Made by a program: the position numbers and the translations under genes
DNA from: JBGTIS01 sp041745535
Lineage (GTDB): Bacteria; Bacteroidota; Bacteroidia; Cytophagales; Cyclobacteriaceae
NCBI GenBank assembly: GCA_041745535.1
Contig: JBGTIS010000073.1
Location: 6,007 to 70,006, forward strand
Direction: 5' to 3'
DNA length: 64,000 nucleotides
Shown: piece by piece, positions 36,739 to 45,731 of the stretch
Position numbering within the stretch: position 1 is the first letter of the stretch
Layout: each line of letters opens with the position of its first letter
The notes under the pieces: generated by a model
Told to the model about the DNA's origin: nothing
Databases searched by the model: none
What the model saw: only the letters and a program-made list of their open reading frames with translations

Positions 36739-36807
36739 AGAATCTCGGTCAGAATACTGTACTGATCAATCATCACTCTGTCGTGATTAGAAATTCACCG
36801 AGATTCT
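36739..36807 (-). promoter_or_regulatory. Large inverted repeat in the TonB receptor leader
   Basis: AGAATCTCGGT at 36739-36749 is the exact reverse complement of ACCGAGATTCT at 36797-36807. The 47-base interior contains a further imperfect inverted pair (AATCATCAC and CGTGATTA). It could be an RNA hairpin in the receptor leader or a regulator site. It is not a terminator, as no T tract follows. Confidence 0.45.
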
Positions 36808-36860
36808 GTACACTTTCCGCATAAAAACAGAATACGAGCTTATCTAAATGCCTGAATTTA

Positions 36861-37238
36861 CTAAACCTGATTTGGAGGAGGGGTAGGGGGTGTAATATAG
36901 GTTTCTGGTATTAAAAAACTCGCAAAAGCGAAATAGAAAACGGAAGGATTGTAATTGCCAAACGAAACAGAAAATGGCTGCTGAATAAAGGTAAACCAAA
37001 AGAATATTTTAACCGAAGATTCTGGTTTTTCTGCTTCGTGTTCAGCCTCTTGTAATTGTTCTAAGGCATGGCTGTGATCTGAAACCGCATGAGAAAGGCC
37101 ATAATGGTTGTTATGATGGTGGGTGTGGAATGGATTGGATATTTTATGCAAAAGTGTATGACCTACATTCAAAAGGTTATAACCAAAGAATGTAATCAGA
37201 TAAACTACTAAAAGATATATAGCATAATCTCGTCGCAA
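36861..37238 (-). CDS. Histidine-rich small membrane protein
   Basis: A 125-residue protein with a first membrane helix (about 5-25) and a central loop very rich in histidine (H27, H31, H38, H40-42, H45, H50, H55, H57, H67 and neighbours), followed by acidic HEAEKPES and a second hydrophobic region (about 76-110). The end is proline-rich (PPTPPPNQV). No family is recognised. Because it precedes the TonB receptor on the same strand, a role in sensing or buffering zinc, copper or nickel is an inference. The His loop is not explained by composition bias of nearby genes. Confidence 0.6.
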   Translation of the reverse strand: MRRDYAIYLLVVYLITFFGYNLLNVGHTLLHKISNPFHTHHHNNHYGLSHAVSDHSHALEQLQEAEHEAEKPESSVKIFFWFTFIQQPFSVSFGNYNPSVFYFAFASFLIPETYITPPTPPPNQV

Positions 37239-37886
37239 AACCTTTTTTCAGTTAAACTATCCTTCATATAAAAAAGTAGCATTAATTTTTTAAGTAAGGT
37301 AGATGCAAAGCCCCTACCTTACCAAAACTATAGTATTAACCATAAAAACCTGCTAAAACAAACATTGAATGCATATCAGTTCAGATAAATTAGCTTTTGA
37401 TAAATCAAATCTTACACGATTTGATTCGTTAGCCATTTCGTACTGATATACAGCTAATCGTATTTTTAATTGAGTTGCTTACCTAAACACTACCAGAAAC
37501 TGGCAGTTCAAAACCTAGGTGTTCATAGTATTTCAAAAAATGATTTAATCTACTTACGAAGTATTAGAGGGCATTGGATTTATCTTTTGAAAAAATTATT
37601 AAAAAAACAATAAATTACGTATAAATAATAAGTAGCGATGGATACTTGAAATAACCGTGTTTCGGAGTAATTCCTGAAACAAATTTGGGCTTTATTTCCT
37701 TTTACCGTAAAGCACAAAATAGTAAAAAGATAATGATGTTATTATAAGTATAGGGAAAGTATGCGCAAATTAAAATTAATTGGATATATTAATTCGTGTT
37801 GAAAAATTGATAGATTACGATTATTAAGCCTTTTCGTATGAAGTTTTTTATAAATCCCGTATTTTTTTAGTCATCAGCAATGTGAT
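37239..37886. other. Long divergent non-coding gap
   Basis: A 648-base AT-rich stretch between the His-rich gene and the protease gene. Both neighbours point away from it, so promoters for both are expected. I see no RNA gene, no long inverted repeat and no small reading frame with a credible start. Confidence 0.4.
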
Positions 37887-39131
37887 ATGCGAATTTTATG
37901 CCTCATAACTCCTTTTTTATGTATAGGGTTTTATTTCATTACCCAAAATGAAGCATATGCGCAATACCGTGGCTTTTATTTTGTAAACGAAAAACTGAAA
38001 AAAGTAGAAATCCCCTTTGAATTACATAGCAACCTCATTATTGTTCCGGTTACGGTGAATGATGGCCCACCCCTTAAATTTATTTTAGATACAGGCGTAC
38101 GAACTGCCATACTCACCAACGAAATTTATGTTGACAGTATTCCCACCCCTAACGACCGGGAAATTAATTTATTAGGCGTAGGTGCCAAAGGGCAAATCAG
38201 TGCTTATGTTACCAATAATGTGTCGTTCGATTTATCCGGTATACGTGCGGAAGGAAATGCCATGCTGGTGCTAAAAGAAGATTACTTACAACTTGATAGT
38301 TATTTAGGTGTTAGGGTGCATGGCATTATCGGCTATGAAATTTTCAGTCGGTTCACTATAGAAATCGATTATGAGCGGCTTATACTTACGGTATACAGGC
38401 CCGATGCTTTTAAGCCCAAAAAATCGTTTGAAGTAATTCCAATGGATGTTGAGGATACGAAGCCTTATATCGAAGCATGCCTTAACATGGACGATAGCAC
38501 CGAAATTGCTATCAGGTTAATGATCGACACCGGAGCCAGTCAGCCCCTGTTATTAACCGCTGATTCAGGAAAAAATATTTATGTTCCCGAAAAACATGTA
38601 AATGGGTACCTGGGAAGAGGTTTAAGTGGAGAAATTTATGGTGCCATGGCCCGTGTTCCCAGCCTGGAATTGAATGAGTTTGTTTTAAAAGATATGATTA
38701 CTTCCTTTCCGGAAGACAGCGCCATGAGCAAAAATTTTATTACCAGAAGCCAGAATGGCAACCTGGGAGGCGAGGCTTTAAAACGCTTTACGATAATTTT
38801 TGATTATGCCAATGAAAAAGTTTATCTGCGTAAAAGCAATTCTTATAAAAAGCGTTTTTCTTATAACATGAGTGGCATCAGCTTAACCGCGATAGGCCCT
38901 CAATTAGATATTTACATAATTAGTAATATTGTTATACCTTCTCCGGCCAGCAAAGTAGGTTTGAAACAAGGTGATGTTATTATTAATGTAAATGGCATTC
39001 GAAGTGTGGATCTTACACTGAGCGATTTCAGTGAACTGGTTCATAAGCGGCCTGGTAAGCAGATACGAATGAAGGTGTACCGCGATGGGCAAATTTTGAA
39101 AAAGAAATTCAAACTACAAAAAATTTTGTAA
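37887..39131 (+). CDS. Double retropepsin-like aspartyl protease with PDZ domain
   Basis: A 414-residue exported protein (signal to about 25, YAQ). Two retropepsin-like repeats are visible, each with an Asp-Thr-Gly: LKFILDTGVRTAIL with DTG at 68-70, and IRLMIDTGASQPLLL with DTG at 214-216. A C-terminal PDZ domain spans about 330-410 (PASKVGLKQGDVIINVNGI). Carrying both catalytic halves in one chain resembles pepsin-type pseudo-dimers. It probably acts in the periplasm or outer-membrane face, recognising C-termini through PDZ. No neighbour is clearly functionally linked. Confidence 0.85.
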   Translation: MRILCLITPFLCIGFYFITQNEAYAQYRGFYFVNEKLKKVEIPFELHSNLIIVPVTVNDGPPLKFILDTGVRTAILTNEIYVDSIPTPNDREINLLGVGAKGQISAYVTNNVSFDLSGIRAEGNAMLVLKEDYLQLDSYLGVRVHGIIGYEIFSRFTIEIDYERLILTVYRPDAFKPKKSFEVIPMDVEDTKPYIEACLNMDDSTEIAIRLMIDTGASQPLLLTADSGKNIYVPEKHVNGYLGRGLSGEIYGAMARVPSLELNEFVLKDMITSFPEDSAMSKNFITRSQNGNLGGEALKRFTIIFDYANEKVYLRKSNSYKKRFSYNMSGISLTAIGPQLDIYIISNIVIPSPASKVGLKQGDVIINVNGIRSVDLTLSDFSELVHKRPGKQIRMKVYRDGQILKKKFKLQKIL

Positions 39132-39228
39132 AAGGAGCGTATGATTAGGTTTACTCTATTAAACAATATTGGATATTTGTAAAATTAATTAGTGTAATAA
39201 TAACCCAAAAATCTTATTACCGTTAAAA

Positions 39229-39276
39229 TGATACGTTACACTGTATCAAAACCATTTTTACGCGAATCCGCGTAAA
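39229..39276. promoter_or_regulatory. Two palindromes upstream of the VWA-AAA pair
   Basis: TGATAC (39229-39234) with GTATCA (39243-39248), then a perfect TTTACGCG (39257-39264) / CGCGTAAA (39269-39276) with a four-base loop. Both lie in the 300-base gap before the VWA gene at 39432 and may be operator sites. No other feature was seen in that gap. Confidence 0.4.
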
Positions 39277-39431
39277 TGCGCATACTTTCATATTTCTTTT
39301 TTCTTCAAACTTTTATTAGTTTAAATTGGTTTTTTAGCGGATTTCCAATTTAGCTGTTCAAGTTTACAATCATTTTTAGAAATACCATTATAAATAGTAC
39401 AACAAAGGTACTGATAATCAGTTTTGAGAAT

Positions 39432-40535
39432 ATGTTAGGACATCGATTTACTAAATATATACCACAGGAACAGGATATAAAGGGAAGTTTTGAGAACCTG
39501 CTCAAAATTTTTATGGAACTTTTGGTAATTACTTCAGGTGATGTGAGCGAAACCTTACAATGGATGACCAGTCTGGATAAGCAATATGGTATTACCAATG
39601 ACGAATATGGCATGGGTAATTTCATTGACGATTTGAAAGACAAAGGATACCTCACAGAAGATAGCGAAAAAGGCAGCTTTGAAATTACTGCTAAAAGTGA
39701 ACAATCTATCCGAAAAAGTTCACTGGAAGAGATTTTCGGTAAATTAAAAAAATCAGGCAGAGGTAGCCATAAAACTAATTTTGGTGGCGAAGGGGATGAA
39801 CCCAGTACCGACCGGCGTGAATTTGAATTTGGCGATACCGTGGAGCAAATTGCCATGACTGAATCTATCAAAAATTCCCAAATCAACCATGGACTGGGCG
39901 ATTTTATGCTGACGGAAAACGACCTGGAGATTTACGATACAGAATATAAAACTCAAACTTCTACCGTATTAATGATTGATATTTCTCACTCAATGATTTT
40001 GTATGGGGAAGATCGGATTACGCCTGCTAAAAAAGTGGCCATGGCATTGGCTGAATTAATTACTACTAAATATCCTAAAGATACTTTGGATATTCTTGTT
40101 TTTGGTAACGATGCCTGGCAAATTGAAATTAAGGATTTACCTTACTTGAAAGTAGGACCTTACCATACCAACACAGTAGCTGGTTTAGAGTTGGGAATGG
40201 ACATTTTGCGACGGCGAAAAAATAAAAATAAGCAAATTTTTATGATCACCGATGGCAAACCAACCTGCTTAAAGCAAGGCATAAAATACTATAAAAACAG
40301 CTTTGGTCTGGATAGTAAAATCCTTAATAAAACCCTGACGCTGGCTGCCCAATGCCGAAGATTGAATATTCCTGTAACTACTTTTATGATTGCCTCCGAT
40401 CCTTATTTACAGCAATTTGTGAGAAAATTCACTGAAGTAAATAATGGAAATGCCTATTACAGCAGCCTGAAAGGACTGGGGCATCTTATTTTTGAAGATT
40501 ATAAACGAAACCGTAGAAAAAAATTTAAAAATTAG
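39432..40535 (+). CDS. VWA-domain protein, partner of the following AAA+ ATPase
   Basis: A 367-residue cytosolic protein. The first 180 residues are helical and polar. A von Willebrand A domain follows with MIDAS motif DISHS at 183-187, then LDILVFGND, and FMITDGKPT. The MIDAS D-x-S-x-S is complete, so metal-dependent ligand binding is likely. Together with the AAA+ gene 67 bases downstream it forms a MoxR/magnesium-chelatase-like pair, a type of chaperone that remodels or metallates targets. The target here is unknown. No chelatase substrate gene is in the window. Confidence 0.88.
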   Translation: MLGHRFTKYIPQEQDIKGSFENLLKIFMELLVITSGDVSETLQWMTSLDKQYGITNDEYGMGNFIDDLKDKGYLTEDSEKGSFEITAKSEQSIRKSSLEEIFGKLKKSGRGSHKTNFGGEGDEPSTDRREFEFGDTVEQIAMTESIKNSQINHGLGDFMLTENDLEIYDTEYKTQTSTVLMIDISHSMILYGEDRITPAKKVAMALAELITTKYPKDTLDILVFGNDAWQIEIKDLPYLKVGPYHTNTVAGLELGMDILRRRKNKNKQIFMITDGKPTCLKQGIKYYKNSFGLDSKILNKTLTLAAQCRRLNIPVTTFMIASDPYLQQFVRKFTEVNNGNAYYSSLKGLGHLIFEDYKRNRRKKFKN

Positions 40536-40602
40536 CATTTGCCTAAATTTAGACAAAAGCAGAATATACATTTTTGTTTAGGCCCTGTGTTTAATATTCT
40601 AA

Positions 40603-42162
40603 ATGCTAATGAGCAGATCAAAAATTACTATGAGATACAACGAAATACAGCCTGAAAAGCTAATAAAAATACGGACGCTTGGTGAGTTAAAAGCAGTCGG
40701 ATACCAGCCTAAATCTATTAAGGAAGAACTTAGAAATAACCTCATTCAAAAACTGACCAAAAAGGAAACGGTTTTTGAAGGTATCTGGGGATTTGAGGAG
40801 TCGGTAATTCCGGATATGGAACGCGCTATTCTTTCTATGCATAACATTATTTTACTTGGATTACGCGGACAGGCTAAAACTCGTATCGCACGGTTAATGA
40901 TTTACCTGTTAGATGAATACATACCTGTTATTCAGGGCTCTGAACTGAACGATGATCCCATGCAGCCACTTTCAGGATATGGCAAAAATATGGTAGATGA
41001 ACATGGAGATCGTACGCCTATAAGCTGGGTACATCGCTTTGAACGATATACAGAAAAACTGGCTACCCCAGATGTGTCCATTGCCGACTTAATTGGCGAT
41101 ACCGACCCTATTAAGGCGGCTACTCTTAAGTTGCCTTATTCCGACGAACGTGTAATTCATTATGGATTAATTCCGCGCTCTCACCGTTGTATTTTTGTAA
41201 TTAACGAATTACCTGACTTGCAAGCCAGAATTCAGGTGGCGTTGTTCAATATTTTGCAGGAAGGTGACATACAGATCCGTGGATTTAAAATCAGGCTTCC
41301 GCTGGATATTCAGTTTGTGTTTACCGCCAATCCGGAAGATTATACCAACCGGGGCAGTATCGTAACACCGCTTAAAGACCGTATCGATAGTCAGATTATG
41401 ACCCACTATCCTAAAAGCATTGAAATTGGTAAAAAAATTACGGCACAGGAAGCGAATATTAAACCGGTTCAAAATGAGAAAATTCAAATCAATGACCTTT
41501 CTCGGGACCTGGTTGAGCAAATTGCTTTTGAAGCCCGTGCCAGCGAATATGTAGATGAAAAAAGTGGAGTTTCAGCCAGGCTTACTATCTCAGCGCTTGA
41601 AAACCTGATGAGTGCGGCAGAGCGCCGAACGCTGATTAATGGTGAAAAAGAAACCTTTATTCGTGTATCCGACTTTGTTGGGGTGGTTCCGGCTGTAACC
41701 GGAAAAATAGAGTTGGTATATGAAGGCGAACAGGAAGGGCCCGGCATTGTGGCCAATACGCTGGTAGGCAAAGCTATCAGAACTTTATTTACAAAATATT
41801 TTCCTAATCCGGAAGATAAGCGAAAAGACAAAGAAAAAAATCCTTATAAAAAAATTACCCAGTGGTTTGGCGATGGACATTATATGGACATCCTCAACGA
41901 CCTGGATAATCAGGCCTATAAAAAGACCCTGCAATCGGTTCCTGGACTGAACGAACTGGTAGAAACTCATCATGCTAAACTTGATGAAAACAACAAGCTG
42001 TTTTTAATGGAGTTTGCCCTGCATGGGCTTGCTGAATACAGCCAGTTAAGTAAAAATCGGCTGGAAACAGGATTGCAGTTTAAAGACCTGTTGAGTAGCA
42101 TGTTTACCATGCCCAATTTAGGCGAAGATGATGACGACAACGGTTTTGATGATCGTTATTAA
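40603..42162 (+). CDS. AAA+ ATPase of the MoxR/Mg-chelatase I class
   Basis: At 519 residues it has Walker A GLRGQAKT at 86-93, Walker B CIFVINELPDL, sensor VFTANPEDYTN, and a lid region with SARLTISALENLM, all typical of chelatase-like AAA+ proteins. It follows the VWA gene closely, which is the usual genetic arrangement. The N-terminus could begin at M1, M3 or M10, since three ATG codons occur within 30 bases. The long C-terminal region (about 380-519) is helical and acidic. It may act as an unfolding or cofactor-insertion machine with the VWA partner. Confidence 0.88.
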   Translation: MLMSRSKITMRYNEIQPEKLIKIRTLGELKAVGYQPKSIKEELRNNLIQKLTKKETVFEGIWGFEESVIPDMERAILSMHNIILLGLRGQAKTRIARLMIYLLDEYIPVIQGSELNDDPMQPLSGYGKNMVDEHGDRTPISWVHRFERYTEKLATPDVSIADLIGDTDPIKAATLKLPYSDERVIHYGLIPRSHRCIFVINELPDLQARIQVALFNILQEGDIQIRGFKIRLPLDIQFVFTANPEDYTNRGSIVTPLKDRIDSQIMTHYPKSIEIGKKITAQEANIKPVQNEKIQINDLSRDLVEQIAFEARASEYVDEKSGVSARLTISALENLMSAAERRTLINGEKETFIRVSDFVGVVPAVTGKIELVYEGEQEGPGIVANTLVGKAIRTLFTKYFPNPEDKRKDKEKNPYKKITQWFGDGHYMDILNDLDNQAYKKTLQSVPGLNELVETHHAKLDENNKLFLMEFALHGLAEYSQLSKNRLETGLQFKDLLSSMFTMPNLGEDDDDNGFDDRY

Positions 42163-42183
42163 GCAAATACCGAAATGGATTAG

Positions 42184-42238
42184 GCAAGCCAGCACTTTTT
42201 TGTAAACAACTTGCGTTTTTTGGCTTGCAATGACCCAT
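42184..42238. repeat. Inverted repeat after the AAA+ gene
   Basis: GCAAGCCA at 42184-42191 pairs with TGGCTTGC at 42231-42238 across a 39-base loop. No T tract follows, so it is a weak candidate for a terminator or RNA processing site. Confidence 0.3.
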
Positions 42239-42314
42239 TTTCGGATCCAGTATTTTAAGGTAATCGTTCAGTGTTACTTGCTCCCGGCAGAAAAGTAATT
42301 ACTGTATAAAGTAG

Positions 42315-43055
42315 ATGGTAATGAATATCCAGGATGTAAAAATGTTGGTAAGTAAAGGGGAAGGGGAATCCATAGAGTTTAAAAGAAAAGTAGTACATCC
42401 TGAAAAAATAATTCGCGAAATTGTAGCCTTCGCCAATACCAAAGGTGGCTATTTGCTGGTGGGTGTAGATGATGACGGCAGTATTCCGGGATTAAAATTT
42501 GCTGATGAAAATGTTTTCGCATTAGAACAGGCTATAAAAAAGTGGTGCCGTCCGGAAATCAATTACACCATCGAAACCATTCCCTTTTCCAGAAAAAAAT
42601 CTGTAGTAAGTTTTCGCGTAAAAGAAAGTAGCCAGAAGCCCCATTATGTTTTAGGGAATTGTTTTCACCCGCATGTTTCTATTACCAATACACTACCTGT
42701 GGGTTCAAAACAAGTCGCGCTTAACGGGACAGGTATCGAAAAAAAAACAAAGCCTCTTAACCGTGCTTATGTACGGGTGAAGGATAAAAGCCTGCAGGCA
42801 AGCCGCGAAGTTTGGGAAGTTCTCAGAAGAACCAGAAAGCCTAAAGACATTAAATTTTCATTTGGTGATAAGGAAAAAATATTAATGGAATTTCTTCATG
42901 AAAAGGAAAGTATTACCCTCAAAGAATTTAAAAAGATAGCGAGGTTATCGTATTTTCGCGCTTCCAGAACCTTAGTACTTCTGGTACTAGCAAATGTTTT
43001 AGAAATTGTTCCTCAGGAAAAGGAAGATATTTTTAAGTTACGACATATACAATGA
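42315..43055 (+). CDS. AlbA_2/Schlafen-type ATP-binding-like protein
   Basis: The N-terminal half (about 12-110) is an AlbA_2/Schlafen-type domain: GESIEFKRK, then IVAFANTKGGYLLVGVDDDGSIPG. The C-terminal part has a winged-helix look (LHEKESITLKEFKKIARLSYFRA). Proteins with this pairing are annotated as putative transcriptional regulators or nucleic-acid binders; the biochemical activity is not settled. It starts 153 bases after the AAA+ gene and precedes a PIN-PhoH gene by 53 bases. A functional link with them is possible but unproven. Confidence 0.78.
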   Translation: MVMNIQDVKMLVSKGEGESIEFKRKVVHPEKIIREIVAFANTKGGYLLVGVDDDGSIPGLKFADENVFALEQAIKKWCRPEINYTIETIPFSRKKSVVSFRVKESSQKPHYVLGNCFHPHVSITNTLPVGSKQVALNGTGIEKKTKPLNRAYVRVKDKSLQASREVWEVLRRTRKPKDIKFSFGDKEKILMEFLHEKESITLKEFKKIARLSYFRASRTLVLLVLANVLEIVPQEKEDIFKLRHIQ

Positions 43056-43108
43056 AGTTATTGAGGTGTAATTAATAAACAAAGATTAACGCTAAAGAGA
43101 TATTTTTT

Positions 43109-44479
43109 ATGGCCAAAACCAAAGAATTAAGTACCAGCAAACCAAAATCTGTTAAGCAACGAAGTAAAAAAATATATGTAATTGATACCTCTGTAATTCT
43201 ACATGCCCACGATGCTATTCTGAATTTTGATGAACATGATGTAGGAATTCCTATTACAGTACTGGAAGAACTGGATCAATTCAAAAAGGGAAATGATACC
43301 CGTAACTTTGAAGCCCGCGAGTTTATCAGGCTTATTGATAAACTGTCTTTAGAACATACTTTGCAGGATTGGATTCCGCTGAATGGAAAAGCAAAGGGAA
43401 GTTTCCGAGTAGTGATGAATTCCAAAACATCAGTAGATGCTGAGAAAATTTTTGATGAAAGAAAAGCAGATCATAAGATCTTAAATGCGGCACTAACTCT
43501 GCAGGAAGGTTATCCCGACCGGTCTGTAATTCTGGTAACCAAAGACATTAACCTAAGATTAAAGGCCAAATCGCTGAACCTGACGGCACAGGACTACGAA
43601 ACTGGCAAGGTAAAACACATTGGTAGTATTTACGATGAAAAAGTAACCCTGCAGGTAAACAGCAACACAATTTCTGAGTTGTATAAGGAAGGTTTTCGCG
43701 AAGTAAGCAGTGTAATGAATGCCAGCCAGGTAACCAACAATGGCTATTACATTTTAAAAAGCACAAAAAACTCTGCTTTGGCTTATTATAACCCAATTAT
43801 GCAGAAAATTGAAAGGGTTGATAAGAAACAGGCTCATGGCATTACCCCGCGCAATGCCGAACAGGCTTTTGCCCTTCACGCCATTCTGAATCCGGATATA
43901 AAACTGGTTACCTTACAAGGCGTGGCCGGTAGTGGAAAAACCCTTCTAGCGCTAGCGGGGGCATTAGAGCAGCGCCGGGAATACAGGCAAATTTATCTGG
44001 CCCGACCCATTGTTCCGCTCAGTAATAAAGATATTGGCTTTCTGCCCGGCGATATCCAGTCCAAAATTAATCCTTACATGCAACCCCTGTGGGATAACCT
44101 GAAATTTATTCAGAATCAATACCAGGAGTCGGACAAGGAATACAAGCGGATCACTGAAATGGTAAATACAGAAAAACTGGTAATTACACCATTAGCCTAT
44201 ATTCGGGGAAGAAGTTTATCTAATATTTGCTTTATTGTAGACGAAGCCCAAAATCTAACCCCGCATGAGGTAAAAACTATTATTACCCGTGCCGGTGAAA
44301 ATACCAAGATTATTTTTACAGGCGATATTTATCAGATCGATACGCCCTATCTTGACTCTCAGTCTAACGGACTCTCTTATCTGATGGATAAAATCCGATC
44401 GCATCCGTTAACTGCCCATGTAACCCTGGTAAAAGGCGAACGGTCAGAACTGGCTAACTTAGCGAATGACTTACTGTAA
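43109..44479 (+). CDS. PIN-PhoH fusion protein (PhoH2 type)
   Basis: A 456-residue fusion. The N-terminal PIN domain has VIDTSVILHA with D26 and later acidic residues, the layout of a metal-dependent RNase. The C-terminal PhoH domain has Walker A GVAGSGKT at 271-278, Walker B FIVDEAQNLTP, and IIFTGDIYQID. Such PhoH2 proteins are described as RNA helicase plus ribonuclease. A flexible basic N-tail precedes. It is followed by its own terminator, so probably the end of a transcript. Confidence 0.93.
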   Translation: MAKTKELSTSKPKSVKQRSKKIYVIDTSVILHAHDAILNFDEHDVGIPITVLEELDQFKKGNDTRNFEAREFIRLIDKLSLEHTLQDWIPLNGKAKGSFRVVMNSKTSVDAEKIFDERKADHKILNAALTLQEGYPDRSVILVTKDINLRLKAKSLNLTAQDYETGKVKHIGSIYDEKVTLQVNSNTISELYKEGFREVSSVMNASQVTNNGYYILKSTKNSALAYYNPIMQKIERVDKKQAHGITPRNAEQAFALHAILNPDIKLVTLQGVAGSGKTLLALAGALEQRREYRQIYLARPIVPLSNKDIGFLPGDIQSKINPYMQPLWDNLKFIQNQYQESDKEYKRITEMVNTEKLVITPLAYIRGRSLSNICFIVDEAQNLTPHEVKTIITRAGENTKIIFTGDIYQIDTPYLDSQSNGLSYLMDKIRSHPLTAHVTLVKGERSELANLANDLL

Positions 44480-44492
44480 CATGCGCTGAAAA

Positions 44493-44522
44493 TTTACTGA
44501 AAAGGTCAGTAAACTATTTTTT
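44493..44522 (+). terminator. Terminator after the PIN-PhoH gene
   Basis: The stem TTTACTGA/TCAGTAAA with a five-base loop is followed by CTATTTTTT, 13 bases past the stop. Confidence 0.72.
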
Positions 44523-44653
44523 ATGCGCCTGGTTGTATAGGTAGAATTGGATCTTTTTAACTCGTAAAGGGTTGAAACACCATGGGAAGTAACAATTCCT
44601 GTTTCAAAAACGCATCCAACAGTTAACCTTGCATACGCGAAAGGAGACATTAT

Positions 44654-45163
44654 ATGGCAGAACAAAAAATTTCTCAGCTCACTGAAATCTTAACTTTTTC
44701 AGTAGTTGATACTTACAATGAAAATATAGGTACAATTAAAGATATTTATTTCGATGTGAAGCATCATCAAATACTCTATCTGGTAGTATCGGTAGGAGGA
44801 TTTTCAGTAGTTGGAAATAAAGAATATAGGGCGGTTCCCTGGTCAATGTTTCACTATAACCCAGTTACTAAAGTGATGCGGCTAACGGTTCCCAAAGATA
44901 AAATATATCAGTCTCCGGCCATCAGAAATGAAAACCCGCATAAACCTGATGAGAAGATATTCGCCGAAATTTTTCAGTATTATGGGCAGCCTGATCAGCG
45001 GGGAAAGCAGCATGCTTCTGAAGATAATTTTTCTTACGATGATAAAAGTGGAAACCTTCACCAGGCTTACGAAGGCTCGGCAAAAATGACAGAGGATGTG
45101 CCCAATGTTAACACCGAAGAGGAAGTTAATTACGATAAAATAAAAGGAATAGAAAATAAGTAA
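44654..45163 (+). CDS. PRC-barrel domain protein
   Basis: A 169-residue cytosolic protein. The first 75-90 residues form a PRC-barrel-like domain (FSVVDTYNENIGTIKDIYFD, YLVVSVGGFSVVGNKEYRAVPWSMF), found in photosynthetic reaction centre H subunits and RimM. The remaining half is disordered, acidic and Glu/Asp/Asn-rich. Proteins of this type are often stress-related, but the function here is unknown. It has its own ATG with a purine-rich leader (GGAGAC about 7 bases upstream). Ends at a strong bidirectional terminator. Confidence 0.8.
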   Translation: MAEQKISQLTEILTFSVVDTYNENIGTIKDIYFDVKHHQILYLVVSVGGFSVVGNKEYRAVPWSMFHYNPVTKVMRLTVPKDKIYQSPAIRNENPHKPDEKIFAEIFQYYGQPDQRGKQHASEDNFSYDDKSGNLHQAYEGSAKMTEDVPNVNTEEEVNYDKIKGIENK

Positions 45164-45164
45164 T

Positions 45165-45193
45165 AAAAAAGCCTGTATAATACAGGCTTTTTT
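45165..45193. terminator. Bidirectional terminator between PRC-barrel and rplS genes
   Basis: AAAAAAGCCTGTA pairs with TACAGGCTTTTTT around a three-base loop, giving T runs on both strands for the two convergent genes. Confidence 0.9.
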
Positions 45194-45219
45194 CTTTGGG
45201 TTACTGGTTAATATCTTAA

Positions 45220-45582
45220 TTATTTTTTCATAATTTTCTCTTTGATCCTGGCAGCTTTACCCTGACGACCTCTCAGATAGAATATGCGGGCTCTTCTGAC
45301 ATTACCTTTTCTGATCACTTCAATTTTTTCGATACTAGGTGAAAGAATGGGAAAAATTCTTTCTACACCAATACTATTAGATACTTTACGTACCGTAAAT
45401 GTTTCGCCACTGGAATTGGGGTGCCTGCGTTGAATAACGGTACCCTGGAACTGCTGTATCCTTTCCTTGTTTCCTTCGCTGATCTTAACGTGTACATTAA
45501 TGGTGTCACCAGCTTTAAAATCAGGAAATTTGTTTCGGGTTTCCTGTGCTTCTTGTTCTATAAAATTTAATAGCTCGCTCAT
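45220..45582 (-). CDS. rplS: 50S ribosomal protein L19
   Basis: A 120-residue protein with the L19 landmarks: FKAGDTINVHVKISEGNKERIQQFQGTVIQRR, then the SGETFTVRKVS and GVERIFPILSPSIEKIEVIRKG segment, then RRARIFYLRGRQGKAARIKE at the C-terminus. L19 sits at the 30S-50S interface. The first 15 residues are the usual helical extension. It is monocistronic here, without trmD or rimM beside it. A TAnnTTTG box lies about 42 bases upstream. Confidence 0.96.
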   Translation of the reverse strand: MSELLNFIEQEAQETRNKFPDFKAGDTINVHVKISEGNKERIQQFQGTVIQRRHPNSSGETFTVRKVSNSIGVERIFPILSPSIEKIEVIRKGNVRRARIFYLRGRQGKAARIKEKIMKK

Positions 45583-45623
45583 AGCTTAAATTCTTTCTGA
45601 GATTTTTCCTGAAAAAAGAGGTG

Positions 45624-45631
45624 CAAATATA
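45624..45631 (-). promoter_or_regulatory. -7 box of rplS
   Basis: TATATTTG on the minus strand is an exact TAnnTTTG match, 42 bases before the rplS ATG. A -33 TTG was not clear. Confidence 0.4.
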
Positions 45632-45670
45632 GAAATTCTTTGGAAGAATTATGCTACTACACTATTTTTT

Positions 45671-45707
45671 ATACAAAAAAGAAAAGCCCCCGGTTTGAGA
45701 GCTTTTC
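45671..45707 (-). terminator. Terminator of the fasciclin lipoprotein gene
   Basis: Stem GAAAAGC (45681-45687) with GCTTTTC (45701-45707), followed on the minus strand by TTTTTTGTAT, 25 bases past the stop. Confidence 0.65.
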
Positions 45708-45731
45708 CGCGAATATAGTTTAAAAGAAATT

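Noticed and set aside
36590..36860. Cobalamin or other known riboswitch ahead of the TonB receptor
   Set aside because: No conserved core of any known riboswitch was found; only an inverted repeat is present.
44471..44665. A 64-residue minus-strand frame in the gap before the PRC-barrel gene
   Set aside because: It overlaps the end of the PIN-PhoH gene and its terminator, with unlikely composition and no start signal.
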